This document shows, piece by piece, positions 1-5,672 of a stretch of DNA of 9,095 nt; position 1 is the first letter of the stretch; each line of letters begins with the position of its first letter. The DNA lies in the NCBI GenBank assembly GCA_039714175.1, contig JBDLJV010000083.1, positions 1-9,095 on the forward strand, written 5' to 3'. A program made the position numbers and the translations under genes. The DNA is from B3-G11 sp039714175. Lineage in GTDB: Bacteria; Actinomycetota; Acidimicrobiia; Spongiisociales; UBA5794. The notes below the pieces were generated by a model. It was not told the DNA's origin and did no database searches. It worked only from the letters and a program-made list of their open reading frames with translations.

Positions 1-698
1 GCGCTCATTAGCCAGACGAGGCCGACGATGATGGCAACGATCCCGGAGCCGAACATGAGACGTCGGATCCACGCCGTTCCCGCCTTGTTGGAAACGACAC
101 CGACGCCGTAGGCGAATGCGCTCATGGCGACGACCGAGGCGACAAGGTAGGCCAGCAGGTACAGGATCGCCTGCGCCGTGGGAAGGGCGAGCGCGGGCAG
201 GACGCCGAACAGGTGGCCACCTCCAGCCATGCCGTGAAAGATGCCCACGCCGAGCGCCGCGTGATGATGTGACTTGTCCCCTGGGTCGTGCGCGTGAAGG
301 TGGTGGTGCCCCTCATCACCGTTGTGCTCATGGGGGTGGTCATGGATCTCGAGTGTTCGGGACCGCCAGATCGCCCACACACCGATTCCGATGAGGAGGA
401 ACCCAACGAGGAACTCCGCCCAACCCGACCACGCTTCAACGTCGATGAGTCCCCTGAGAACGAGTCCCACGCCGCCGATGATGAGTACCCCGACCCCATG
501 GCCGAAACCCCAGTACACGCCCGTCTTCGCAGCCTGCTGCGGATTCTCGACCGCTGCGGGAGCGAGGGCAGCGAGATGGTCAACACCTGAGAACACATGC
601 AGCCCACCCGCCGCGAATCCAGTGAGGATCGGAATCATCAGGTAATCGTATCGCTGCGTGGGCAACTTCCGGCGACGCACTGTTGTCTGAGCGCTCAC
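1..698 (-). CDS. Nickel/cobalt permease-like membrane protein (UreH/HupE-type), partial at left edge
   Basis: The leftward frame stays open to the window edge for about 232 codons; the C-terminus is missing. It encodes a polytopic membrane protein. The N-terminal helix carries GGLHVFSGVDHLAAL (about residues 31-45 from the 698 start), the H-x5-DH signature of the UreH/HupE-like relatives of nickel-cobalt permeases. Further hydrophobic segments lie near residues 55-80, 90-112, 145-170, 172-198 and 207-230. A loop at about residues 119-146 (bases 261-344) has 12 histidines in 28 residues, a likely metal-binding loop. By family, it would move or sense Ni/Co at the cytoplasmic membrane; the substrate is inference. 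Start: GTG at 698 gives a basic N-terminus (VRRRK); ATG at 638 begins right at the first helix. Neither has a good Shine-Dalgarno. No urease or hydrogenase gene is in view. Confidence 0.8.
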   Translation of the reverse strand, partial: MSAQTTVRRRKLPTQRYDYLMIPILTGFAAGGLHVFSGVDHLAALAPAAVENPQQAAKTGVYWGFGHGVGVLIIGGVGLVLRGLIDVEAWSGWAEFLVGFLLIGIGVWAIWRSRTLEIHDHPHEHNGDEGHHHLHAHDPGDKSHHHAALGVGIFHGMAGGGHLFGVLPALALPTAQAILYLLAYLVASVVAMSAFAYGVGVVSNKAGTAWIRRLMFGSGIVAIIVGLVWLMS

Positions 699-741
699 GC
701 CGAACGTAGGCTGGGCACATCAGGAACCTATCGAGAGAGGT
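683..741 (+). promoter_or_regulatory. Promoter and ribosome binding site of the acyl-CoA synthetase gene
   Basis: TTGTCT (683-688) and TAGGCT (707-712), 18 bases apart, resemble -35 and -10 elements. They predict a start near 719 and a leader of about 29 bases. A clear Shine-Dalgarno, AGAGGTGA (736-743), lies 7 bases before the ATG at 748 counted from the AGAGG core, and decides that start. The hexamers are seen; their activity is inferred. Confidence 0.5.
703..731 (-). promoter_or_regulatory. Possible promoter of the leftward permease gene
   Basis: On the minus strand TACGTT (708-703) matches the TANNNT -10 pattern and ends only 4 bases before the GTG at 698, so transcription would begin at or just inside the start codon. 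No convincing -35 is seen; TAGGTT at 730-725 is the nearest candidate. It overlaps the promoter of the divergent acyl-CoA synthetase gene. Weak evidence based on one hexamer and on the lack of a Shine-Dalgarno. Confidence 0.25.
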
Positions 742-747
742 GATCCG

Positions 748-2388
748 ATGACGACGCTGAGTCACGCTCAGGGAGACACGTCCACGCCCCTCCTCCACGA
801 GACGATCGGTGAGAACCTCGCACGTGTCGTTGACCAGTTCGGGTGTGAGGAAGCACTGGTTTCTCGTCACCAGGGCATTCGACTCACGTATGGGGAGTTC
901 TCCGATGAGGTCGATCTCGTGGCCCGTGCATTGCTGGCACGGGGCTTCACGAAGGGTGACCGGGTCGGGATCTGGTCACCGAACAACGCCGAGTGGGTGC
1001 TCCTCCAGTACGCGACCGCCCAAGTCGGCATCATCCTCGTGAACATCAACCCGGCGTACCGGACCCACGAGCTGGAATATGCACTCAATCAGTCCGGGTG
1101 CCGCGGCCTCTTTGCAACATCTCGGTTCAAGACCTCCGACTACGTGGCGATGGTCGATGAGGTACGACCATCGGTTCCCGAGCTCGAAGCCGTCGTGTTC
1201 GTCGACTCGGAGGATTGGACGGACTTCCTTGCCGACGCCGAATCCGTTGAACCCTCCGCAGTGACCACGATCGCTGCAACGCTCGATCCTGATGACCCGA
1301 TCAACATCCAGTACACGTCGGGAACCACGGGGTACCCGAAGGGGGCGACGCTCAGCCACGTCAACATCCTCAACAACGGCTTCTTCGTTGGAGAGACCTG
1401 CCGATACACACCCGAGGATCGCGTGTGTATCCCTGTTCCTCTCTACCACTGCTTCGGCATGGTCCTCGGCAACCTTGCCGTGACCACACACGGTGCAACG
1501 ATGGTGTTCCCCTCGGATGCGTTCGAAGCTGAGAGCACGCTTGAGGCAGTGTCGGAGGAACGGTGTACGAGTCTTTACGGCGTTCCGACGATGTTCATCG
1601 CGGAACTCTCCGATCCCGACTTCGAGTCATACGATCTGTCCTCGCTTCGTACCGGGATCATGGCCGGCTCTCCCTGCCCTGTCGAAGTGATGAAGCAGTG
1701 CATCGAACGGATGAACATGGATCAAGTCACGATCGCCTACGGGATGACGGAGACTTCGCCGGTGAGCACGCAAACCGCCACCGACGACCCCATCGACAAG
1801 CGAGTCGGCTCTGTCGGGCAGGTACACCCTCATGTCGAGATCAAAGTCATCGATCCCGGCACAGGTGAGACCGTCGAAACCGGGGTAGCCGGGGAGCTCT
1901 GCACGCGCGGCTACTCGGTGATGTCCGGGTACTGGAATGATCCTGAACGTTCCGCCGAAGCGATTGACGATGCGGGATGGATGCACACCGGTGATCTCGC
2001 GACGATGGATGCCGACGGCTACTTCAACATCGTCGGTCGCATCAAGGACATGGTCATCCGGGGCGGTGAGAACGTCTACCCCCGCGAGATCGAGGAGTTC
2101 CTCTACACGCATCCGCTCATTCGTGAGGTGCAGGTTGTTGGTGTTCCAGACGAGCGGTTCGGTGAGGAGATCCTCGCTTGGATCCAGACCGAGGGAGACG
2201 CGCGACTCACAGCGAAGGACGTACGCGAGTTCTGCACAGGCAAGATCGCCCACTACAAGATCCCGCGGTATGTCGAGATCATCGACGAGTACCCAATGAC
2301 CGTCACAGGGAAAATCCAAAAGAACAAACTCCGTGAGATCGCCATCGATCGGCTCGATCTCGGGGATCACATAACCGAAACCGCATAA
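748..2388 (+). CDS. AMP-forming acyl-CoA synthetase (fatty-acid-CoA ligase family)
   Basis: The 546-residue protein is a full-length member of the ANL adenylate-forming superfamily, which activates a carboxylic acid with ATP to an acyl-adenylate and then transfers it to coenzyme A. Visible motifs in order are the phosphate loop TSGTTGYPKG (190-199), YGMTET (331-336), GDL with Asp416, the hinge region GRIKD (430-434), IRGGENVYPREIEEF (437-451) and the C-terminal catalytic lysine in GKIQKNKL (Lys522). All key positions are present, so the enzyme should be active. Overall wording is closest to FadD/ACSF2-like fatty-acyl ligases; chain length cannot be read from the sequence. The ATG at 748 follows a good Shine-Dalgarno. 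It stands alone, divergent from the permease gene and separated from the sigma factor by a structured gap. In mycobacteria this side of sigM carries murJ, so this gene is a lineage-specific neighbour. Confidence 0.95.
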   Translation: MTTLSHAQGDTSTPLLHETIGENLARVVDQFGCEEALVSRHQGIRLTYGEFSDEVDLVARALLARGFTKGDRVGIWSPNNAEWVLLQYATAQVGIILVNINPAYRTHELEYALNQSGCRGLFATSRFKTSDYVAMVDEVRPSVPELEAVVFVDSEDWTDFLADAESVEPSAVTTIAATLDPDDPINIQYTSGTTGYPKGATLSHVNILNNGFFVGETCRYTPEDRVCIPVPLYHCFGMVLGNLAVTTHGATMVFPSDAFEAESTLEAVSEERCTSLYGVPTMFIAELSDPDFESYDLSSLRTGIMAGSPCPVEVMKQCIERMNMDQVTIAYGMTETSPVSTQTATDDPIDKRVGSVGQVHPHVEIKVIDPGTGETVETGVAGELCTRGYSVMSGYWNDPERSAEAIDDAGWMHTGDLATMDADGYFNIVGRIKDMVIRGGENVYPREIEEFLYTHPLIREVQVVGVPDERFGEEILAWIQTEGDARLTAKDVREFCTGKIAHYKIPRYVEIIDEYPMTVTGKIQKNKLREIAIDRLDLGDHITETA

Positions 2389-2557
2389 TCCTCAAGAACC
2401 CAGATCACAGACGGAGCTCTCTCTGTGGCAGAACTGCCGAGTCTGCGAACCGGAAGGGGGATACTGAAGTCGCCCGACCCCAGGCAACATGGGGACCTGC
2501 ATCGCCCCCTGACTCGTCGTTCACGCTCCTCATCCATCCCCTTATCAAGCGGGGACA

Positions 2558-2584
2558 CGGCTTGCGGCTCTGAGCCGAAAGCCG
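2558..2584 (+). repeat. 11-pair inverted repeat just before the sigma factor gene
   Basis: CGGCTT (2558-2563) and CGGCT (2565-2569) pair with AGCCG (2573-2577) and AAGCCG (2579-2584). There is one G/A mismatch and a 3-base loop. It ends 18 bases before the ATG at 2603 and covers the place where the -35 and spacer of a near-leaderless promoter would sit. It may therefore be an operator dyad or an RNA hairpin. Its core CGGCTCTGAGCCG nearly repeats the dyad at 8932-8944. Confidence 0.6.
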
Positions 2585-2592
2585 ACTACCGT
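2562..2592 (+). promoter_or_regulatory. Possible near-leaderless promoter of the sigma factor operon
   Basis: TACCGT (2587-2592) fits the TANNNT -10 pattern and ends 10 bases before the ATG at 2603, so the transcript would have only a few leader bases. TTGCGG (2562-2567), 19 bases upstream, is a poor -35. No Shine-Dalgarno precedes the ATG, which supports a leaderless start. No GGAAC-type ECF -35 was found near it, so autoregulation is not evident. Confidence 0.35.
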
Positions 2593-2602
2593 CACCTTCG
2601 TT

Positions 2603-3187
2603 ATGACCGACCGCGCGGATCGAGATATCGAACTCATCGACCAGTACCTCGCTGGTGACGTCGACGCGTTCAACGAGCTTGTAGCTGCACACGAGGATCG
2701 CGTCTTCGCCATCTGTATGCGCATGCTCCGAAACCGTGAAGCAGCGCTCGACGCAACCCAGGACACCTTCCTCACCGTGTTCCGCAAGGCCGATCGGTAC
2801 AAGGCCCAAGCTGCGTTCTCCACCTGGCTCTACCGGGTGACCGTCAACACCTGTTACGACCATCTCCGGAGGGAGAAGCGCAAGAGAGCCGACAGCCTCC
2901 CGGAGACCTACGATCCGATCGATCCCCAAGCAATGGATCCGTTCGAGGCCGTCGAAGCACGGCCCGATATCGAGGAGGCTCTCTCTGCGTTGAGTCCTGA
3001 GTTCAGGGCAGCTGTGGTGCTCGTGGATATGCAGGGCCTGTCGCTAGAGATGGCCAGCGATACCCTCGACGTACCCGTTGGGACAGTCAAGAGTCGTGTC
3101 TTTCGCGCTCGGAGACAATTGGCACAAAGTCTCGGGAACCTCAGACCGACGTCTGAGCATCCAAAGGGAGACACTGGAGAACAATGA
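2603..3187 (+). CDS. sigM: ECF-type RNA polymerase sigma factor, SigM-like
   Basis: The 194-residue length and layout fit ECF (group 4) sigma factors, which direct RNA polymerase to stress promoters after release from an anti-sigma factor. Sigma region 2 spans about 24-92, with the conserved AFSTWLYRVTVNTCYDHLRR stretch (71-90). Region 4 spans about 122-175, with the helix-turn-helix ending in VPVGTVKSRVFRARRQLA (157-174). Regions are joined by an acidic, proline-containing linker (about 95-120). There is no region 3. LEMASDTLD in the recognition helix is a slightly unusual version of the usual YEEIAEILG-like text. The ATG has no Shine-Dalgarno and probably starts a near-leaderless message. 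The stop overlaps the next start by ATGA. The sigM symbol rests on family plus the conserved run into anti-sigma, trxB, trxA and cwlM. Confidence 0.9.
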   Translation: MTDRADRDIELIDQYLAGDVDAFNELVAAHEDRVFAICMRMLRNREAALDATQDTFLTVFRKADRYKAQAAFSTWLYRVTVNTCYDHLRREKRKRADSLPETYDPIDPQAMDPFEAVEARPDIEEALSALSPEFRAAVVLVDMQGLSLEMASDTLDVPVGTVKSRVFRARRQLAQSLGNLRPTSEHPKGDTGEQ

Positions 3188-4008
3188 ACGACCAAGACCG
3201 CGATCTCATCGCCTCGCTTGCAGAGGGACGCCTCAGCGGATCAGCCGCCGAGGACGCCCTTTCGCGCATCGAGGCTGATCCTGAGTTCGCGTCCGAATAT
3301 GCCGCACAGATCGCTGCGATAGATTTCCTCGACTCGGCAATCACGCCGATCATGACCGCCGCCGAACGCGAGACACTTCATGCAAATCTTGCGGATCAAC
3401 TGGGCCTTGAACCGGCGACACCAGTAGTCGTCCCGGAGAAGCACAAGACACCTTGGTGGCAGCCCGTATTCGGATTGGCCACAGCAGCTGCGGTTGTGGC
3501 TGCCGTGGTGATTCTCCCCGGAACCTTCGGTGGGGCCGATTCAGCCGATGTCGCAGCAGTACGCAATTTCGACGAGGAAGAGGCTTCCACCTCTACCCAG
3601 GAGAGCCTCGCCAGGGGTGACACAGAACTGACCGACGAGTCCGACGGCGCGGATCAGTCGCTTCCCGAGGATGCGACATTGTCGGTTTACAAAACCGAAT
3701 CCGTCGAACTTGAAAGACTCCTCACCCAAGCAAAGGGAGCGGACAGTCCGGATTCTGTGAGTGATCGCCTTGCACCTCTCGGATTCACTTCGAAGGTCGA
3801 TCTCGATGAAGAGCAAGTCCAGGCATGTATCAACGACCTCGATGCCGAACTCCCCGACGGCATCATCAGCATTCTCGTTCTCGGCGCCGACGTCACCGAC
3901 GAGGCAACAGTCGTGAGCCTCGGTTTCGACTTCGGAGAAGGCGTGGAAGACGGTCTGAGCTTCGTGCTCCACAACTGCTCTCTCGTGGCATACGGGCCAC
4001 AGGGCTGA
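3184..4008 (+). CDS. Membrane-anchored anti-sigma-like protein, partner of the sigma factor
   Basis: This 274-residue protein begins inside the sigma factor stop (ATGA, 3184-3187), with CTGGAG at 3174-3179 as ribosome binding site, so the two are translationally coupled. The N-terminal part (1-90) is cytoplasmic-looking and helical, starting LIASLAEGRLSG, which resembles the amino end of anti-sigma domains. One membrane helix lies at about 94-113. An acidic, Ser/Thr-rich linker (116-165) leads to an outer domain (166-274). The position matches mycobacterial Rv3912, the proposed SigM anti-sigma factor. It should hold the sigma factor at the membrane. The N-terminal domain has no cysteine, so the zinc motif HxxxCxxC of ZAS anti-sigma factors is absent. 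The only cysteines, Cys215 and Cys265, are outside and could form a disulfide. Function is inferred mainly from coupling and topology. Confidence 0.8.
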   Translation: MNDQDRDLIASLAEGRLSGSAAEDALSRIEADPEFASEYAAQIAAIDFLDSAITPIMTAAERETLHANLADQLGLEPATPVVVPEKHKTPWWQPVFGLATAAAVVAAVVILPGTFGGADSADVAAVRNFDEEEASTSTQESLARGDTELTDESDGADQSLPEDATLSVYKTESVELERLLTQAKGADSPDSVSDRLAPLGFTSKVDLDEEQVQACINDLDAELPDGIISILVLGADVTDEATVVSLGFDFGEGVEDGLSFVLHNCSLVAYGPQG

Positions 4009-4024
4009 ACCCGCCACACACCGC

Positions 4025-4030
4025 TAATCT
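4025..4030 (+). promoter_or_regulatory. Likely -10 element of a near-leaderless promoter
   Basis: TAATCT is a strong TANNNT match and ends 10 bases before the ATG at 4041, the same distance as the candidate before the sigma factor. No Shine-Dalgarno lies between. No good -35 was found. It would let the small membrane protein, trxB and trxA be transcribed apart from the sigma factor pair. Confidence 0.4.
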
Positions 4031-4040
4031 CTTGGTCACG

Positions 4041-4346
4041 ATGTCTGAGCAGAATCCACCCATCTCAACCCGCGTAGCTGACGGTCTCGAACAAGTCGCG
4101 ACCAAGGTCCGAGAGATGTCCGTTGATCGGGCAGCCAAGGCAATCACCTGGGCAGCGGTGGGACTCGTTGCATCCGTCGTTGTCGTCGTTGCTCTGATCT
4201 GGCTCCTTGTGGGAATATTCCGTGCACTCGGGACGCTTATCGGTACGGAAACCGCATACGCCGTGGTGGGCCTGATACTGATCCTGGTTGGAGCCTTTGT
4301 CTGGTCGCGGCGATACCCCCAGGACAACCCAACTCAACAGGAGTAA
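4041..4346 (+). CDS. Small two-helix membrane protein of unknown function
   Basis: I do not recognise the family with certainty. The 101-residue product has a soluble N-terminus (1-33) that looks amphipathic (RVADGLEQVATKVREMSVD). Two hydrophobic helices follow at about 35-60 and 72-88, joined by a short turn, and then a short polar tail begins with RRY. Two close helices resemble holin-X-like or other small actinobacterial envelope proteins, but I would not assign either. The ATG at 4041 is preferred to a frame extension upstream to 3825, because the upstream stretch overlaps the anti-sigma gene and is arginine-rich shadow sequence. The stop TAA lies 2 bases before the trxB ATG, so trxB translation is probably coupled to it. 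It may assist the membrane side of the stress system; that is a guess from position. Confidence 0.8.
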   Translation: MSEQNPPISTRVADGLEQVATKVREMSVDRAAKAITWAAVGLVASVVVVVALIWLLVGIFRALGTLIGTETAYAVVGLILILVGAFVWSRRYPQDNPTQQE

Positions 4347-4348
4347 TC

Positions 4349-5269
4349 ATGACCGAGAAGGTCCTCATCATCGGCTCCGGCCCGGCCGGTCTCACCGCCG
4401 CCATCTATGCCGCTCGCGCAGATCTTGAACCACTCATGATCGAAGGCATGGAGCGTGGCGGACAGCTCATGATCACCACGGACGTCGAGAACTACCCCGG
4501 GTTCCCCGACGGTGTCATGGGTCCCGATCTCATGGAACAGATGCGCAAGCAGGCCGAGCGCTTTGGAACGCGAATCATCAGCTCGGACGTCACCGAGGTC
4601 GACTTCTCCCAACGGCCTTTCAAGGTGTCGGTTGGACAGGATGTCTATACGTCAGAGACCGTCATCGTCTCGACCGGTGCCTCGGCCCGATGGCTCGGAG
4701 TCGAGGGCGAGGAACGCCTCCGTGGATTCGGAGTCTCGGCTTGTGCAACCTGTGATGGTTTCTTCTTCAGGGACAAGGAGCTTCTCGTTATCGGCGGTGG
4801 CGATACTGCCCTGGAAGAGGCGCTGTTCCTCACCAAGTTCGCATCCAGGGTGACCGTGGTACATCGTCGTGACGAGTTCAGGGCATCACCGATCATGGCC
4901 GATCGCGTCATGGATCATCCGAAGATCGACGTGCTGTGGGACACCGTGGTCGATGAGATCGTCGGCGACAGCCTCGTGACGGGGGCCACGCTCCGCAACG
5001 TCAAGACCGAGGAGATCACCGACTTCGCCGCAGAGGGCGTCTTCGTCGCAATCGGCCACACGCCCAATACGAAGGTCTTCGGAGACCAGCTGGATTTGGA
5101 CGAAGCCGGGTACCTCTTCACCGATCCCGGAACCACGAACACATCCGTCGAAGGAGTCTTCGCAGCTGGTGACGTGACCGACAAGATCTATAGGCAAGCC
5201 GTCACGGCAGCCGGCATGGGTTGCCAAGCAGCCCTTGACGCCCAGCGCTGGCTCCACGACCAGAGCTGA
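4349..5269 (+). CDS. trxB: Thioredoxin reductase (NADPH)
   Basis: The 306-residue enzyme is a complete low-molecular-weight thioredoxin reductase, a cytoplasmic flavoprotein that passes electrons from NADPH via FAD to thioredoxin. The FAD-binding GSGPAG is at 9-14. The redox-active pair is in CATC (Cys132, Cys135). The NADPH-binding GGGDTA is at 149-154, and HRRDEFR (172-178) supplies the arginines that read the NADPH phosphate. The closing FAD motif GVFAAGD with the QAVTAAGMG stretch is near the C-terminus. The ribosome site CAGGAG (4338-4343) is 5 bases from the ATG and overlaps the stop of the preceding gene. Thioredoxin follows 49 bases on, so electron donor and acceptor are made together. 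Nothing appears broken. Confidence 0.97.
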   Translation: MTEKVLIIGSGPAGLTAAIYAARADLEPLMIEGMERGGQLMITTDVENYPGFPDGVMGPDLMEQMRKQAERFGTRIISSDVTEVDFSQRPFKVSVGQDVYTSETVIVSTGASARWLGVEGEERLRGFGVSACATCDGFFFRDKELLVIGGGDTALEEALFLTKFASRVTVVHRRDEFRASPIMADRVMDHPKIDVLWDTVVDEIVGDSLVTGATLRNVKTEEITDFAAEGVFVAIGHTPNTKVFGDQLDLDEAGYLFTDPGTTNTSVEGVFAAGDVTDKIYRQAVTAAGMGCQAALDAQRWLHDQS

Positions 5270-5318
5270 ACACGACGCACGATCCGGCCCAACTACCGGA
5301 GAACGGATAGGAGATTCC

Positions 5319-5645
5319 ATGGGTCAGAACACAACCACAGTTACCGACGCCGACTTCGCTGCGACGATCGCATCCGATGTCCCGACTCTTGTCGACTTCT
5401 GGGCCGAATGGTGCGGCCCCTGCAAGATCATGGACGGTCCACTCGACGAGATCGGTGGAGAGAACGCAGGGAAGCTCACGGTGGCCAAGCTCAATGTCGA
5501 CGAGAACCCCGCAACGATGAGCTCCTACGGCGTCATGAGCATCCCAACACTCATCATCTTCCAAGGTGGCGAAGAGAAGAGGCGCCTCGTCGGTGCGCGA
5601 AGCAAGGGTCAGCTCACCTCCGAGCTCTCCGATTTCCTCCGGTAG
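5319..5645 (+). CDS. trxA: Thioredoxin
   Basis: This 108-residue protein has the standard thioredoxin length and fold. The active site is WCGPCK at 31-36, preceded by the conserved DFWAEW run. The cis-proline is Pro76 in SIPTL, and the glycine-rich C-terminal segment VGARSKGQL is followed by a last helix. It reduces protein disulfides in the cytoplasm and is itself reduced by the adjacent TrxB. I chose ATG 5319, which has AGGAG at 5309-5313. An upstream in-frame extension to 5235 would overlap trxB and adds an arginine/threonine-rich stretch unlike thioredoxins. It corresponds in position to mycobacterial trxC. Confidence 0.96.
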   Translation: MGQNTTTVTDADFAATIASDVPTLVDFWAEWCGPCKIMDGPLDEIGGENAGKLTVAKLNVDENPATMSSYGVMSIPTLIIFQGGEEKRRLVGARSKGQLTSELSDFLR

Positions 5646-5672
5646 CGGAACCGTTCTGGCACGATTGAGGTT

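Larger units (their letters stand above)
2389..2602 (+). other. Structured intergenic region, no credible gene; possible leader RNA or terminator
   Basis: This 214-base gap holds no convincing coding frame but a series of inverted repeats. CACAGA (2406-2411) pairs with TCTGTG (2422-2427). CGAGTC (2438-2443) pairs with GACTCG (2511-2516), and AGGGGG (2455-2460) pairs with the directly adjacent CCCCCT (2505-2510), giving a 12-pair stem with an 11-base bulge. Inside it ACCCC (2477-2481) can pair with GGGG (2491-2494). CCCC (2538-2541) pairs with GGGG (2551-2554), and a final hairpin lies at 2558-2584. None has a T-tract, so a standard intrinsic terminator is not evident. I recognise no known riboswitch class. 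It could end the synthetase transcript or be a leader of a sigma-factor transcript that starts upstream. Confidence 0.4.

Noticed and set aside
122..607. Leftward 161-residue frame inside the permease region
   Set aside because: It is serine/arginine-rich with no membrane segments, while the alternative frame on the same strand gives a clean polytopic protein with the H-x5-DH motif.
2438..2516. c-di-AMP (ydaO-type), SAM or cobalamin riboswitch
   Set aside because: The GGGGG and GAACCGG text was suggestive, but conserved core motifs of these classes could not be placed, so I left it unassigned.
2425..2658. Rightward GTG-initiated 77-residue frame in the gap before the sigma factor
   Set aside because: It is basic and low in complexity, has no Shine-Dalgarno and runs into the sigma factor gene in another frame; it reads as chance.
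3825..4040. Longer start for the small membrane protein at 3825
   Set aside because: The added part is an arginine-rich shadow of the anti-sigma gene.
5235..5318. Longer thioredoxin start at 5235
   Set aside because: It overlaps trxB, adds residues foreign to thioredoxins, and ATG 5319 has a strong AGGAG.
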